DNA of 17,310 nt. It comes from Acidiferrobacteraceae bacterium (lineage in GTDB: Bacteria > Pseudomonadota > Gammaproteobacteria > Arenicellales > UBA868). A program made the translations under genes and the position numbers. The notes below the pieces were generated by a model. That model was not told the origin of the DNA. It did not search any database and saw only the letters and a program-made list of their open reading frames with translations. Below, piece by piece: positions 1 through 5,916 of this stretch. The DNA is taken from the NCBI GenBank assembly GCA_002721105.1, contig PBJL01000021.1, positions 1-17,310 of the forward strand. Reading direction: 5' to 3'. Positions within the stretch are counted from its first letter, which is position 1, and every line of letters starts with the position of its first letter.

Positions 1-334
1 GTAGTTGAGAAACCGTGGGTCCGATCCATGTGATACCAGCCTTCTCCACTTGCTCCGCAAAATCGGCACTTTCGGACAAAAATCCATACCCAGGATGAAT
101 AAGATTGCAATCAAATTCCTGGGCCGCAGAAAGTATCGCGGGTACATTCAGATAAGCAGCGATTCCTTGACCAGAAATTTCCACTGAATCGCCCTTCGAG
201 AAAAGCACATGGGATGCAAACCGATCCGACTTACAATATATCGAGACAGCATTTATATTCAGATCATGTGCTGATTGCAAAACCCGCAACGCAATTTCGC
301 CTCTATTAGCTACTAAGACCCGAGGATCAGACAT
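1..334 (-). CDS. Biotin carboxylase subunit, N-terminal part (acetyl-/acyl-CoA or pyruvate carboxylase type), cut by window edge
   Basis: Translating the minus strand from the ATG at 334-332 gives 111 codons that run off the left edge. The product begins MSDPRVLVANRGEIALRV and contains ANRGEIA (residues 9-15) and HPGYGFLSE (residues 80-88), two hallmark motifs of the biotin carboxylase N-terminal domain, followed by an AGITWIGPT stretch also typical of it. The family carboxylates biotin with ATP and bicarbonate in the cytoplasm. The ATP-grasp and biotinyl parts lie outside the window, so I cannot say which acyl-CoA or pyruvate carboxylase this is. An AAAGGA ribosome binding site lies at 347-342 (minus strand). 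It is most likely a chromosomal gene flanking the island and points away from it. Confidence 0.93.
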   Translation of the reverse strand, partial: MSDPRVLVANRGEIALRVLQSAHDLNINAVSIYCKSDRFASHVLFSKGDSVEISGQGIAAYLNVPAILSAAQEFDCNLIHPGYGFLSESADFAEQVEKAGITWIGPTVSQL

Positions 335-443
335 ACAATTTTCCTTTAATATCAAGTGAGATAGACTAAGCTAGCTTATCTTCTCTCGACTTTCAAAATT
401 TCGGATCATTTTAGCGGCCTACATAGGAGGCTTGATAATACGG
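335..443 (-). promoter_or_regulatory. Upstream region of the biotin carboxylase gene, with a 12-bp perfect palindrome
   Basis: This 109-nt space separates the carboxylase start from the tRNA remnant and should hold the carboxylase promoter. It contains the perfect palindrome TAAGCTAGCTTA at 367-378, a possible operator centred about 40 nt before the start codon. A TTGAAA on the minus strand lies further upstream, but the -10 match is poor, so I do not define a promoter exactly. No gene is visible here. Confidence 0.35.
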
Positions 444-493
444 TGGCGCGCCCGGAGAGATTCGAACTCCCGACCACCTGGTTCGAAGCCAGA
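444..493 (-). pseudogene. 3' fragment of tRNA-Arg(UCG), probable island attachment site
   Basis: Read on the minus strand, this is the 3' part of a tRNA: an anticodon stem-loop TCTGG-CTTCGAA-CCAGG (anticodon TCG, arginine), variable loop TGGTC, T arm GGGAG-TTCGAAT-CTCTC, 3' acceptor strand CGGGCGC, discriminator G and encoded CCA. The 5' acceptor strand (expected GCGCCCG) and D arm are absent; the sequence past 494 shows no tRNA pairing partner. A 3' fragment of about 50 nt that ends just before the anticodon stem is what integrases leave at the distal end of an element inserted in a tRNA gene. The intact copy should then lie at the other end of the island, to the right of this window. It cannot work as a tRNA by itself. 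Confidence 0.85.
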
Positions 494-543
494 TGTTCTT
501 TCTCCTCATTCTTGTTGCAGTTACTACCTTTCTTGAGATTTAA

Positions 544-615
544 TCTCCCAATGAATTTCTAGTTTACACCTTATTTAATGGCTTGTTTAGGTGTTTTATA
601 TTCTTTATTGGGAGA
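544..615. repeat. Nested inverted repeat next to the tRNA scar
   Basis: The outer arms TCTCCCAAT (544-552) and ATTGGGAGA (607-615) are perfect 9-bp complements, extendable by three pairs inward including one G-T. An inner pair ACACCT (566-571) and AGGTGT (589-594), followed by TTTTATATT, sits inside. Together they could form a 72-nt hairpin or cruciform. It may be a terminator, an integrase or excisionase binding region, or the 3' end of a small RNA. The arrangement is visible directly; the role is not. Confidence 0.5.
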
Positions 616-639
616 ACTTTAGAGGAACAACTTTAGAGG
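615..639. repeat. Two 11-bp direct repeats (AACTTTAGAGG), 14-bp period
   Basis: AACTTTAGAGG occurs at 615-625 and again at 629-639, separated by AAC. Paired short direct repeats about 120-150 bp from a tRNA-borne crossover site are typical of integrase arm-type sites, so this is a candidate arm-site pair. The first copy shares its first base with the right arm of the inverted repeat ending at 615. Confidence 0.5.
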
Positions 640-876
640 TGTTATTGCGATAGAACTTCTTGGTGGTGGTTTGTGAAGCATGACCTAGTCTTTGTGAACC
701 GGCAGCTGAGTCTGTAGTCATCTCATACTCCGTAATCTTACCAACACACTGTCATCTTCTCTCCAAAAATTAGGAAATATTGTTCTTAACATCAACGAGA
801 TTTTTGGCCATTTTTTTACAAGGATCACACCAGAACACCCCCATTTTTTTACTGAGTGGCGGGGTACATTAAACGG

Positions 877-1479
877 ATGAAATGGATTCTTTTTTTGTCG
901 CTGTTTCTGGTGAGTTTGATTGCCGCCGCCGGCCCTCATTTCAAACCCGACATTGTGCCTCTGGAGATGACATCCGAAGCTGAGACCGCATTTTTTGAGC
1001 TGATTGAAGGGCCAGATATTCTGATGATTAGGGATTATCTTGACGACTGTATTAAATACCTTAACTATGTCGCAGAGCGTGAACGGTCCGACCCGGTGGT
1101 AATTGGCATGCCTTGTGAACCTCACGAGGATTCCAGAGTGGGTCAATCCATTCAAGAACAGGGAACCGAGACTTTTAAGGGGCGGTTCTTGGTCCTTTAT
1201 GTCGAGGATCTGCGTCAGGAAGGGGACCCTGAGAGCGATGCACAGAAATATTACAACGCAACACACGCGCAAATGGTGACCTTCATATTTGACCAACCCC
1301 CCTTTTCCATCTTCTCGGTGATGCAAGCGTTTCTGTATTCGACTCCAGAGGAAAAGAATTATGAGATGGCGAGTCTTTGGAGCTTTGATCGTCGGGATAG
1401 GGAACTCACATTCGAGGATCATAAAGAATTGGTTTATAGAATGCAGAACTATCTATTTAACCCTTTGTTTACGCTGTGA
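877..1479 (+). CDS. Small exported protein of unknown function (200 aa)
   Basis: I do not recognise the family. The product opens with a clear Sec signal peptide (MKWILFLSLFLVSLIAAAG, cleavage near residue 18), followed by a mostly acidic soluble domain with two cysteines and no further membrane segment, so a periplasmic or secreted protein is likely. A GTG at 856 would add seven residues, but the ATG at 877 puts the signal peptide right at the N-terminus and has a GGCGGGG stretch upstream, so I prefer it. The opposite strand is also open (718-1422), but its translation is rich in Cys, His and Arg and lacks a plausible start region, so I take it as a shadow. It points the same way as the downstream operon but is separated from it by a gap with its own candidate promoter. 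Confidence 0.7.
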   Translation: MKWILFLSLFLVSLIAAAGPHFKPDIVPLEMTSEAETAFFELIEGPDILMIRDYLDDCIKYLNYVAERERSDPVVIGMPCEPHEDSRVGQSIQEQGTETFKGRFLVLYVEDLRQEGDPESDAQKYYNATHAQMVTFIFDQPPFSIFSVMQAFLYSTPEEKNYEMASLWSFDRRDRELTFEDHKELVYRMQNYLFNPLFTL

Positions 1480-1613
1480 GCACCAAGAGTCCATGCTGGA
1501 ATCCGCCAAAGAAACCGGCGCCTGTCAGAAAGGTTCCAAAAGAGGAGTGGCCTAAGATTTTGGAAAAGCTGGAAAAGGATCTAATCACCAAAGAAAAGCG
1601 CATCGTAAGTTGA
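1476..1613 (+). CDS. Possible small basic protein (45 aa), GTGA overlap with the upstream gene
   Basis: A GTG at 1476 overlaps the TGA of the preceding gene as GTGA, and the frame stays open for 45 codons to TGA at 1611-1613. The peptide is Lys/Pro-rich at its N-terminal half (KSPCWNPPKKPAPVRKVPKE) and then amphipathic and helical (EEWPKILEKLEKDLITKEKR). There is no signal peptide and no good Shine-Dalgarno; translation would rely on coupling. The composition looks protein-like, but the ORF is short. It could also be the original C-terminus of the upstream protein separated by a frameshift. Confidence 0.35.
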   Translation: MSTKSPCWNPPKKPAPVRKVPKEEWPKILEKLEKDLITKEKRIVS

Positions 1614-1852
1614 CCTAAAAGGGTGAGAAAGGGCATAAAACAGCTCTAATTCAGCACAATTTCAGAACACCCCTCAACGCTTTAAAAACAGAGTATTATT
1701 TGTCTATAATTCATGCAGGATCGGGTTATGATGAGATTGTTTTGAAATAAAAAACAATGACTAGTTTAGATTATGTGGGCGACTGCAAATACATCCAATG
1801 TTTCTCGGGTTACTGAAATTTGAATACCAGAGCAACATCGGGAATAGCTATT
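1614..1852. other. Intergenic region upstream of the main operon
   Basis: This 239-nt AT-rich gap holds the candidate promoter at 1681-1710 and a probable untranslated leader of about 135 nt. I see no strong hairpin terminator for the genes to the left and no credible ORF. Confidence 0.5.
1681..1710 (+). promoter_or_regulatory. Candidate sigma-70 promoter of the main operon
   Basis: A perfect -10 box TATAAT lies at 1705-1710. The best -35 match is TTTAAA at 1681-1686, with an 18-bp spacer. Transcription would begin near 1717 and give a leader of roughly 135 nt before the ATG at 1853. The -35 is weak (4 of 6), which would fit a moderate or activated promoter. Confidence 0.45.
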
Positions 1853-3211
1853 ATGTTTTTGCGACTTTCCAGTATGTTTCTTGTTGGCTCCTTATTATTT
1901 TTCACCGCTACTTATGTGTTGGCGGTCCAACCACCCGAATGCGATGATGAAGAGATAGATTGTTGCTGGGACGATGCAGTCAACAAACTACTCAAACAAA
2001 TTCAAATACACGTGAGCCAAGCAAATCAAGCTGATGATTATTATGGCCATGTTGACCTCGCGTGCTTCACTAGAAACTATCTCTATCACAACCTAGAAAA
2101 AGAATCCGACCTAAAAGCACGACTAGAGATTCTTTTGAAATTAAAGGCTAGTAGCATCTATAGGGATGTCGTTGACAATGCCGACAATCTTTCAGTGGCG
2201 GAACGACAGTACTATTTTGGGAGAAAGACTGAAAACATTTTTTGCGAGCTTCACCTTCTCGCAGGTGTTAACGAAGCTAATAGCTGTAAAGATGACCCAG
2301 ATGACAAATTCAATGCTACTCCGATTCTTCGAAGGTTAATTGCACAACAAGAAGCTGTTCGCACAAGAGATAAACAGGATGCCCAACAAGCATTGACAAA
2401 ATTGTTGCCGACCATCTTAGACAGGATTAAAGCTTCTTGGGTTAGACCGGTTTCGTTTGTTCCAGGTTCAGAAGTTAAGTTGCTGGTGCGAGTAAAGACT
2501 TCCGGTGTAGTCGTGTCCGTGAATACGGAAAGAAGCAGCGGCGATTATTTATTTGACGATTCAGTAGAACGGGCTGTAAGGAAAGCGTCCCCCTTACCAT
2601 TTCCCGACGAAGAACGTTATTATGAATTTATCCGAGAGTTCCCGATTACTTTCAGGCCAGAAGCACCCCAGATCACAACCTTTGATCTCACCATTCGGTC
2701 CTCACCATCCAGTGCACGTTTAACAGTGGACGGTAAGTATCAGGGGACGACCCCTAAGGTGGTGAGTGTTGAAAAAGGGTATCGACGAATCAAACTGACT
2801 AAAGAGGGCTATCAAGATAAAGAGCTGTCAATCAATGTCTCTCAAGATACGACTCGCACCGTGAGCTTAGAGCGGAACGCACTACAGCTGTCGCGGTTTT
2901 CCGGTCGTTATTTTGTCCCAGTCAGCAGTTTTTGTAAGGATTGCCCCGGTTCATATTTTGCATTAAACATTTCTTCAAATAATATCTCGGGAAAGTGGCA
3001 TCTCTACCCAGGACAGATAGCTTATGTTGTGACAAAGACTATTTCACGACAAAGCTCAAGTTGCAGCCTGATTCTTGAAAAAAAAGGTCCGAATCCAAGG
3101 GCTCCGCGGTCGATTCGGCTGGATCTCAATTTTGACGGAAAATCTATGAATATGAATGTGCATGAGGGCAAGAGCCAAATCCATCGGATTGTTGCGTATT
3201 TAAGAAAGTAG
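1853..3211 (+). CDS. Exported protein with TolA/TonB C-terminal-like and PEGA domains (452 aa)
   Basis: The product has a signal peptide (about residues 1-24, ending YVLA), a Cys-rich helical N-terminal region (30-180), a TolA_C/TonB_C-like domain (about 186-270: IKASWVRP, then RSSGDYLFDDSVERAVRKAS and PLPFP, ending FPITFRPE) and a PEGA domain (about 277-340: LTIRSSPSSARLTVDG, GTTP, KLTKEGY). A C-terminal region of about 110 residues with several cysteines is unrecognised. TolA_C domains normally contact envelope partners at the end of an anchored protein; here there is no membrane anchor, so the protein should be soluble in the periplasm or outside. PEGA is a small beta domain of surface proteins. 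An upstream TTG at 1820 would add 11 residues, but the ATG at 1853 gives a normal signal peptide and follows CGGGA. It is the first gene of the operon; the permease at 10180 also carries a PEGA domain. Confidence 0.88.
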   Translation: MFLRLSSMFLVGSLLFFTATYVLAVQPPECDDEEIDCCWDDAVNKLLKQIQIHVSQANQADDYYGHVDLACFTRNYLYHNLEKESDLKARLEILLKLKASSIYRDVVDNADNLSVAERQYYFGRKTENIFCELHLLAGVNEANSCKDDPDDKFNATPILRRLIAQQEAVRTRDKQDAQQALTKLLPTILDRIKASWVRPVSFVPGSEVKLLVRVKTSGVVVSVNTERSSGDYLFDDSVERAVRKASPLPFPDEERYYEFIREFPITFRPEAPQITTFDLTIRSSPSSARLTVDGKYQGTTPKVVSVEKGYRRIKLTKEGYQDKELSINVSQDTTRTVSLERNALQLSRFSGRYFVPVSSFCKDCPGSYFALNISSNNISGKWHLYPGQIAYVVTKTISRQSSSCSLILEKKGPNPRAPRSIRLDLNFDGKSMNMNVHEGKSQIHRIVAYLRK

Positions 3212-3257
3212 GAGTATCGTCTTGAATAGATTGATCAATTCAGAAATTCTTCTTTGT

Positions 3258-3267
3258 TAAGGAGGTG
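3258..3267 (+). promoter_or_regulatory. Ribosome binding site fully complementary to the 16S 3' tail
   Basis: TAAGGAGGTG matches the anti-Shine-Dalgarno over all ten bases and lies 5 nt (7 from the GGAGG core) before the ATG at 3273. It should give strong initiation, in contrast to the weak sites of the next genes, and suggests that the repeat protein is made in larger amounts. Confidence 0.8.
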
Positions 3268-3272
3268 TTTTT

Positions 3273-4397
3273 ATGTCGATCTTGTGGCTGAGGTTGAGTT
3301 TTTTAAGCCTTATGATGGTATCAATATCTTCTGCGCTGGCATTTTCTGTGGGTACACCACCGGTCGTAAAAAAGCCTAACGGTGGGGAGGTCTGGCAAAC
3401 TCAGTCGACGTACACAATCCAATGGGATACTGGAGGCGATCCTTCTGGTGATGTCTGGATCGAATTATGGCAAGGTGAAAAGCGTGTTTTGAAGGTGTCA
3501 GCCGGAACTCAAAATACAGGCACTTTTAGATGGAAGATTCCCGGTAGCGTTGCAGCCCGATCTGATTATCGTATCAGGGTCGAGAATATTGCAGGTTTTG
3601 ATTTCAGCGAACGGCCGTTTTCTATAACGGCGGGTAGTGGTGGAGGTAGTGGTGGAGGTAGTGGTGGAGGTAGTGGTGGAGGTAGTGGTGGAGGTAGTGG
3701 TGGAGGTAATCAAGCCATAGATCAATGGGGTAAAGCCCATTACGAAAATTATGGCAGAGCAGAAGGTCGTACGCTCCCGGCCAATGGAAGCTATGGGGAT
3801 TACGTGCGAAAGTACTCGGACCTTCTAGCAGTCTTCAATGCTTCGCAGGGAGGAGGTAGCGGTGGTAGCAGTGGAGGAGGCGGGGGGAGTGGAAGTCAAT
3901 GCGCCGGTAAGACCAGCGGCGGTGGCTGTTATGGCGGTTATGTCCGGATGCACACTGACTTATTGACCGCATATAAGGCGACCGGGTGTGTTCAAAAAAT
4001 AGAGGATTGGGGTAAGGCGCACTACACCGCAAGCGGAAAGCGTGAGGGTCGATCGCGACCGACCAGTTGTAGCGGCGGTAGTAGTGGGGGCGGCGGAACT
4101 ATAAAAAAATGTACCAGTTTTGTCCCGGATTGTTATTACTATGGTCTCAATGGTGATAATCCAGGGGATAGACTGCTTGTGACAAAAAACTGCTCAGCCA
4201 ACATTAGCACGGGGCAATGGTTGCATCTTAGCTGCCCAGGTAAATTTTATTACAGAGAGAGGCCTGGATATTGGAGATTGCTCTATAGTACGGTATCTTG
4301 GTCTAACAACACAAAGCTGTGCGTCAATAACGTGATCACGATGAGAGGTGGGCGCCCAGAGATCCAATGTCGGATCACAAATATCACATCAAAATGA
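3273..4397 (+). CDS. Exported Kre9_KNH-like protein with Gly-Ser linkers and two DLL/WGKAHY/EGR modules (374 aa)
   Basis: Domains in order: signal peptide (1-23, ending SALA); a beta-sandwich like the Kre9_KNH / Ser-Thr-rich GPI-anchored family (33-118: PNGGEVWQ, YTIQWDT, VWIELW, NTGTFRWKIP, DYRIRVEN, FSI); a linker of repeated GSGG (121-145); module 1 (148-190: IDQWGKAHYENYGRAEGR and YVRKYSDLLAVF); a second Gly-Ser linker (193-208); module 2 (223-263: YVRMHTDLLTAY, then IEDWGKAHY and GKREGR); a third linker (267-275); and a Cys-rich C-terminal domain (277-374, six cysteines). The [D]LL..[FY] plus WG..HY...G..EGR motif resembles repeats seen in secreted proteins of aquatic bacteria, but I know no function for it. 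The layout suggests beads on flexible strings at the cell surface or in the periplasm, possibly binding a polymer. It has the strongest ribosome binding site of the window. Its stop overlaps the next gene. Confidence 0.87.
   Translation: MSILWLRLSFLSLMMVSISSALAFSVGTPPVVKKPNGGEVWQTQSTYTIQWDTGGDPSGDVWIELWQGEKRVLKVSAGTQNTGTFRWKIPGSVAARSDYRIRVENIAGFDFSERPFSITAGSGGGSGGGSGGGSGGGSGGGSGGGNQAIDQWGKAHYENYGRAEGRTLPANGSYGDYVRKYSDLLAVFNASQGGGSGGSSGGGGGSGSQCAGKTSGGGCYGGYVRMHTDLLTAYKATGCVQKIEDWGKAHYTASGKREGRSRPTSCSGGSSGGGGTIKKCTSFVPDCYYYGLNGDNPGDRLLVTKNCSANISTGQWLHLSCPGKFYYRERPGYWRLLYSTVSWSNNTKLCVNNVITMRGGRPEIQCRITNITSK
3633..3704 (+). repeat. Six exact tandem copies of a 12-bp unit coding for GSGG
   Basis: GGTAGTGGTGGA is repeated six times with no mismatch, third codon positions included, followed by a partial GGTAA. 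The unit is a multiple of three, so slippage would change linker length by four residues without breaking the frame. Perfect identity at silent positions points to recent expansion. The two other Gly-Ser linkers of the same gene (3849-3896 and about 4071-4097) use mixed codons and are not arrays. Confidence 0.95.
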
Positions 4398-5890
4398 CGA
4401 GCGATACCTCATTAACCACGCGTCCTAATAGACTGATTTTAGCGTTGGTTATCGGATTTTTGTTTGTATTATGTTTCGCTAGACCTGCCTTACCTCAAGA
4501 TATTGTGCGTCTTGTGCCTACTATCGATTCGGATCAGTCTGATGCTCTGCGTGCCATTCGCTTTAGCTATGACAGTCAGGAAAGCCGGTATCGTTACCGA
4601 CTACTGCCCAATCAAATCAAAGGCGTTGCTCTACTCGATTCGGAGAGCGGTATCAGCATTGTCGCCGACAAGATCGAAAACGGGTCATATCAACTTAAGT
4701 ACGTGTCATTCACAAAGACTGGTGTGAATGAGGTGTTTATCGAGGGAATTGTTGTAACAAACTTGGCGACCGCTCATGTAAGGGAGGGCGACAAAGGAAC
4801 CGTACACATCGCATGGCTTGAGGCGGACAAAAAAACGCTGAGCTATGCACATGTTGATGATTCTGCACAAATCACACAGAGGTTGAGCTTTTCCTACGAA
4901 GAAGCGATAAAGATGCCACCGTCGTTTTATATGTTGCCGCATGTGCTTGTAGGTCGACATCAGGTGGGATTGTTAAGGGCAAGCGAGAAGGAGGGCAACC
5001 CGGTGGCGGTGTTGGATATATTTGAGGTTGGATACGACAAGATTGGCCGTCAGGAAACAGTCACTGGTGCGTTCTCAGCTACAAACGAGAGCTGCAGTGG
5101 AAACGACTACAAAGGTTCTTTCACAGGAGTTTTGAATTCTACTGGCATATGTGAGCGGCGAAGAGAGGCCCTCGAGTCCAGTACTGGTGAGAAAAACCAA
5201 GGGCTCTTCAGGATTGTGGATGGCATAGAGGTCGGGAGCCCCATCCAGCCTCAGGGGGATCACGCCTGGTACGGAAATACATATTTGTCCCTCAGCTACC
5301 ATATCGCGCCAAACGGTCTTGATCTCGAGTTCCGGCGAATCGCAATCCTGCTAGGAGGCGACGCTGTTAACCCGGATTCTCGGAAGATTGGCAGTGATAT
5401 TTCGCTACTGTCCAACCTGACGGGACCAATAAACAGTTATCAAGGTGAGATAGGGCGTGGTGGAATTGCTTGGTTGGAAGGCCGCCCCGGCAATGAAATA
5501 CTTGTGAATGTATTTCGTGAGGGAATATTGGATACTGCACAGCCACTCAATTCCGAAGTGGCTGGAGCCATCTCCTTTGGAAGTGCCACCAAGAAAGCAT
5601 TGTATTGGATTGATCAAGGAGAGATGATTCCTCCAATTCTGTTTGTGCGTAGCGGGATGGGGTATCTTTATCAAGTGGATCTTCAGGTCCCTGATGCTTT
5701 TACGGCCATGCCCTTAGATGAATCGGTCTCTGATGTCTTAATCTGGCCTGCAATGGAACAGTTTGACAGTTCGAGTGTTGTGTTCGTGCTCGCGATCGAC
5801 GATCGTGGTAGAACACACAGTGTTCACCACCTATCAAGACGCTGGAAGGGTGCAGATCTCATTTATGACTGGGATCAGTTGGTCGAATAA
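4394..5890 (+). CDS. Exported protein, propeller-like, with a CxGND[YF]KG two-cysteine module (498 aa)
   Basis: No family is recognised with confidence. A signal peptide covers about residues 1-35 (hydrophobic LILALVIGFLFVLCFA, cleavage near PALPQ). Repeated blade-like strands such as TVHIAWLEADKKTLSYAHVD (137-155), GIAWLEGRPGNEILVNVF (357-374) and ALYWIDQ...ILFV suggest a beta-propeller. Inserted between them, residues 234-253 carry CSGNDYKGSFTGVLNSTGIC, which matches a segment of the product at 14019 with the same cysteine spacing. The ATG at 4394 overlaps the preceding TGA (ATGA), typical of coupled translation; an in-frame ATG at 4367 would add nine residues and overlap more. Exported, probably periplasmic. 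Confidence 0.82.
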   Translation: MTSDTSLTTRPNRLILALVIGFLFVLCFARPALPQDIVRLVPTIDSDQSDALRAIRFSYDSQESRYRYRLLPNQIKGVALLDSESGISIVADKIENGSYQLKYVSFTKTGVNEVFIEGIVVTNLATAHVREGDKGTVHIAWLEADKKTLSYAHVDDSAQITQRLSFSYEEAIKMPPSFYMLPHVLVGRHQVGLLRASEKEGNPVAVLDIFEVGYDKIGRQETVTGAFSATNESCSGNDYKGSFTGVLNSTGICERRREALESSTGEKNQGLFRIVDGIEVGSPIQPQGDHAWYGNTYLSLSYHIAPNGLDLEFRRIAILLGGDAVNPDSRKIGSDISLLSNLTGPINSYQGEIGRGGIAWLEGRPGNEILVNVFREGILDTAQPLNSEVAGAISFGSATKKALYWIDQGEMIPPILFVRSGMGYLYQVDLQVPDAFTAMPLDESVSDVLIWPAMEQFDSSSVVFVLAIDDRGRTHSVHHLSRRWKGADLIYDWDQLVE

Positions 5891-5916
5891 AGACCAATCA
5901 CGTTAGCTCGCGCCGA

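Larger units (their letters stand above)
494..876. other. Non-coding stretch at the island edge
   Basis: I see no convincing gene here. Besides the inverted repeat (544-615) and the AACTTTAGAGG pair, it has two copies of CCATTTTTTTAC at 808-819 and 841-852, 33 bp apart, just before the first island gene. The stretch is AT-rich. No clear sigma-70 promoter for the gene at 877 could be fixed. Confidence 0.5.

Noticed and set aside
703..710. CAGCTGAG, resembling the reverse complement of a tRNA D arm, as a possible separated 5' half of the tRNA-Arg
   Set aside because: Only eight bases match; the flanks do not continue as a D stem or acceptor strand, and a group I intron would break the anticodon loop, whereas this tRNA ends before the anticodon stem.
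718..1422. Minus-strand ORF of 234 codons
   Set aside because: It is antisense to the exported protein at 877, its translation is rich in Cys, His, Arg and lacks a normal start region, and the plus-strand frame has a clean signal peptide.
831..1673. CAGAACACCCC at 831-841 and 1663-1673 as an inter-gene repeat
   Set aside because: The match is 11 bp with no extension in the flanks and could be chance.
3223..3242. TGAAT...ATTCA dyad around TTGATCAA in the gap between the first two operon genes, as a terminator or operator
   Set aside because: The stem is short, AT-only in large part and not followed by a T run; the gap is only 61 nt and the genes look co-transcribed.
3633..3704. CRISPR-like array
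   Set aside because: The 12-bp units are directly adjacent with no spacers and are translated as a Gly-Ser linker.
3498..3740. Minus-strand ORF with Ser-Thr-Thr repeats
   Set aside because: It is the antisense reading of the GSGG tandem array and has no independent coding evidence.
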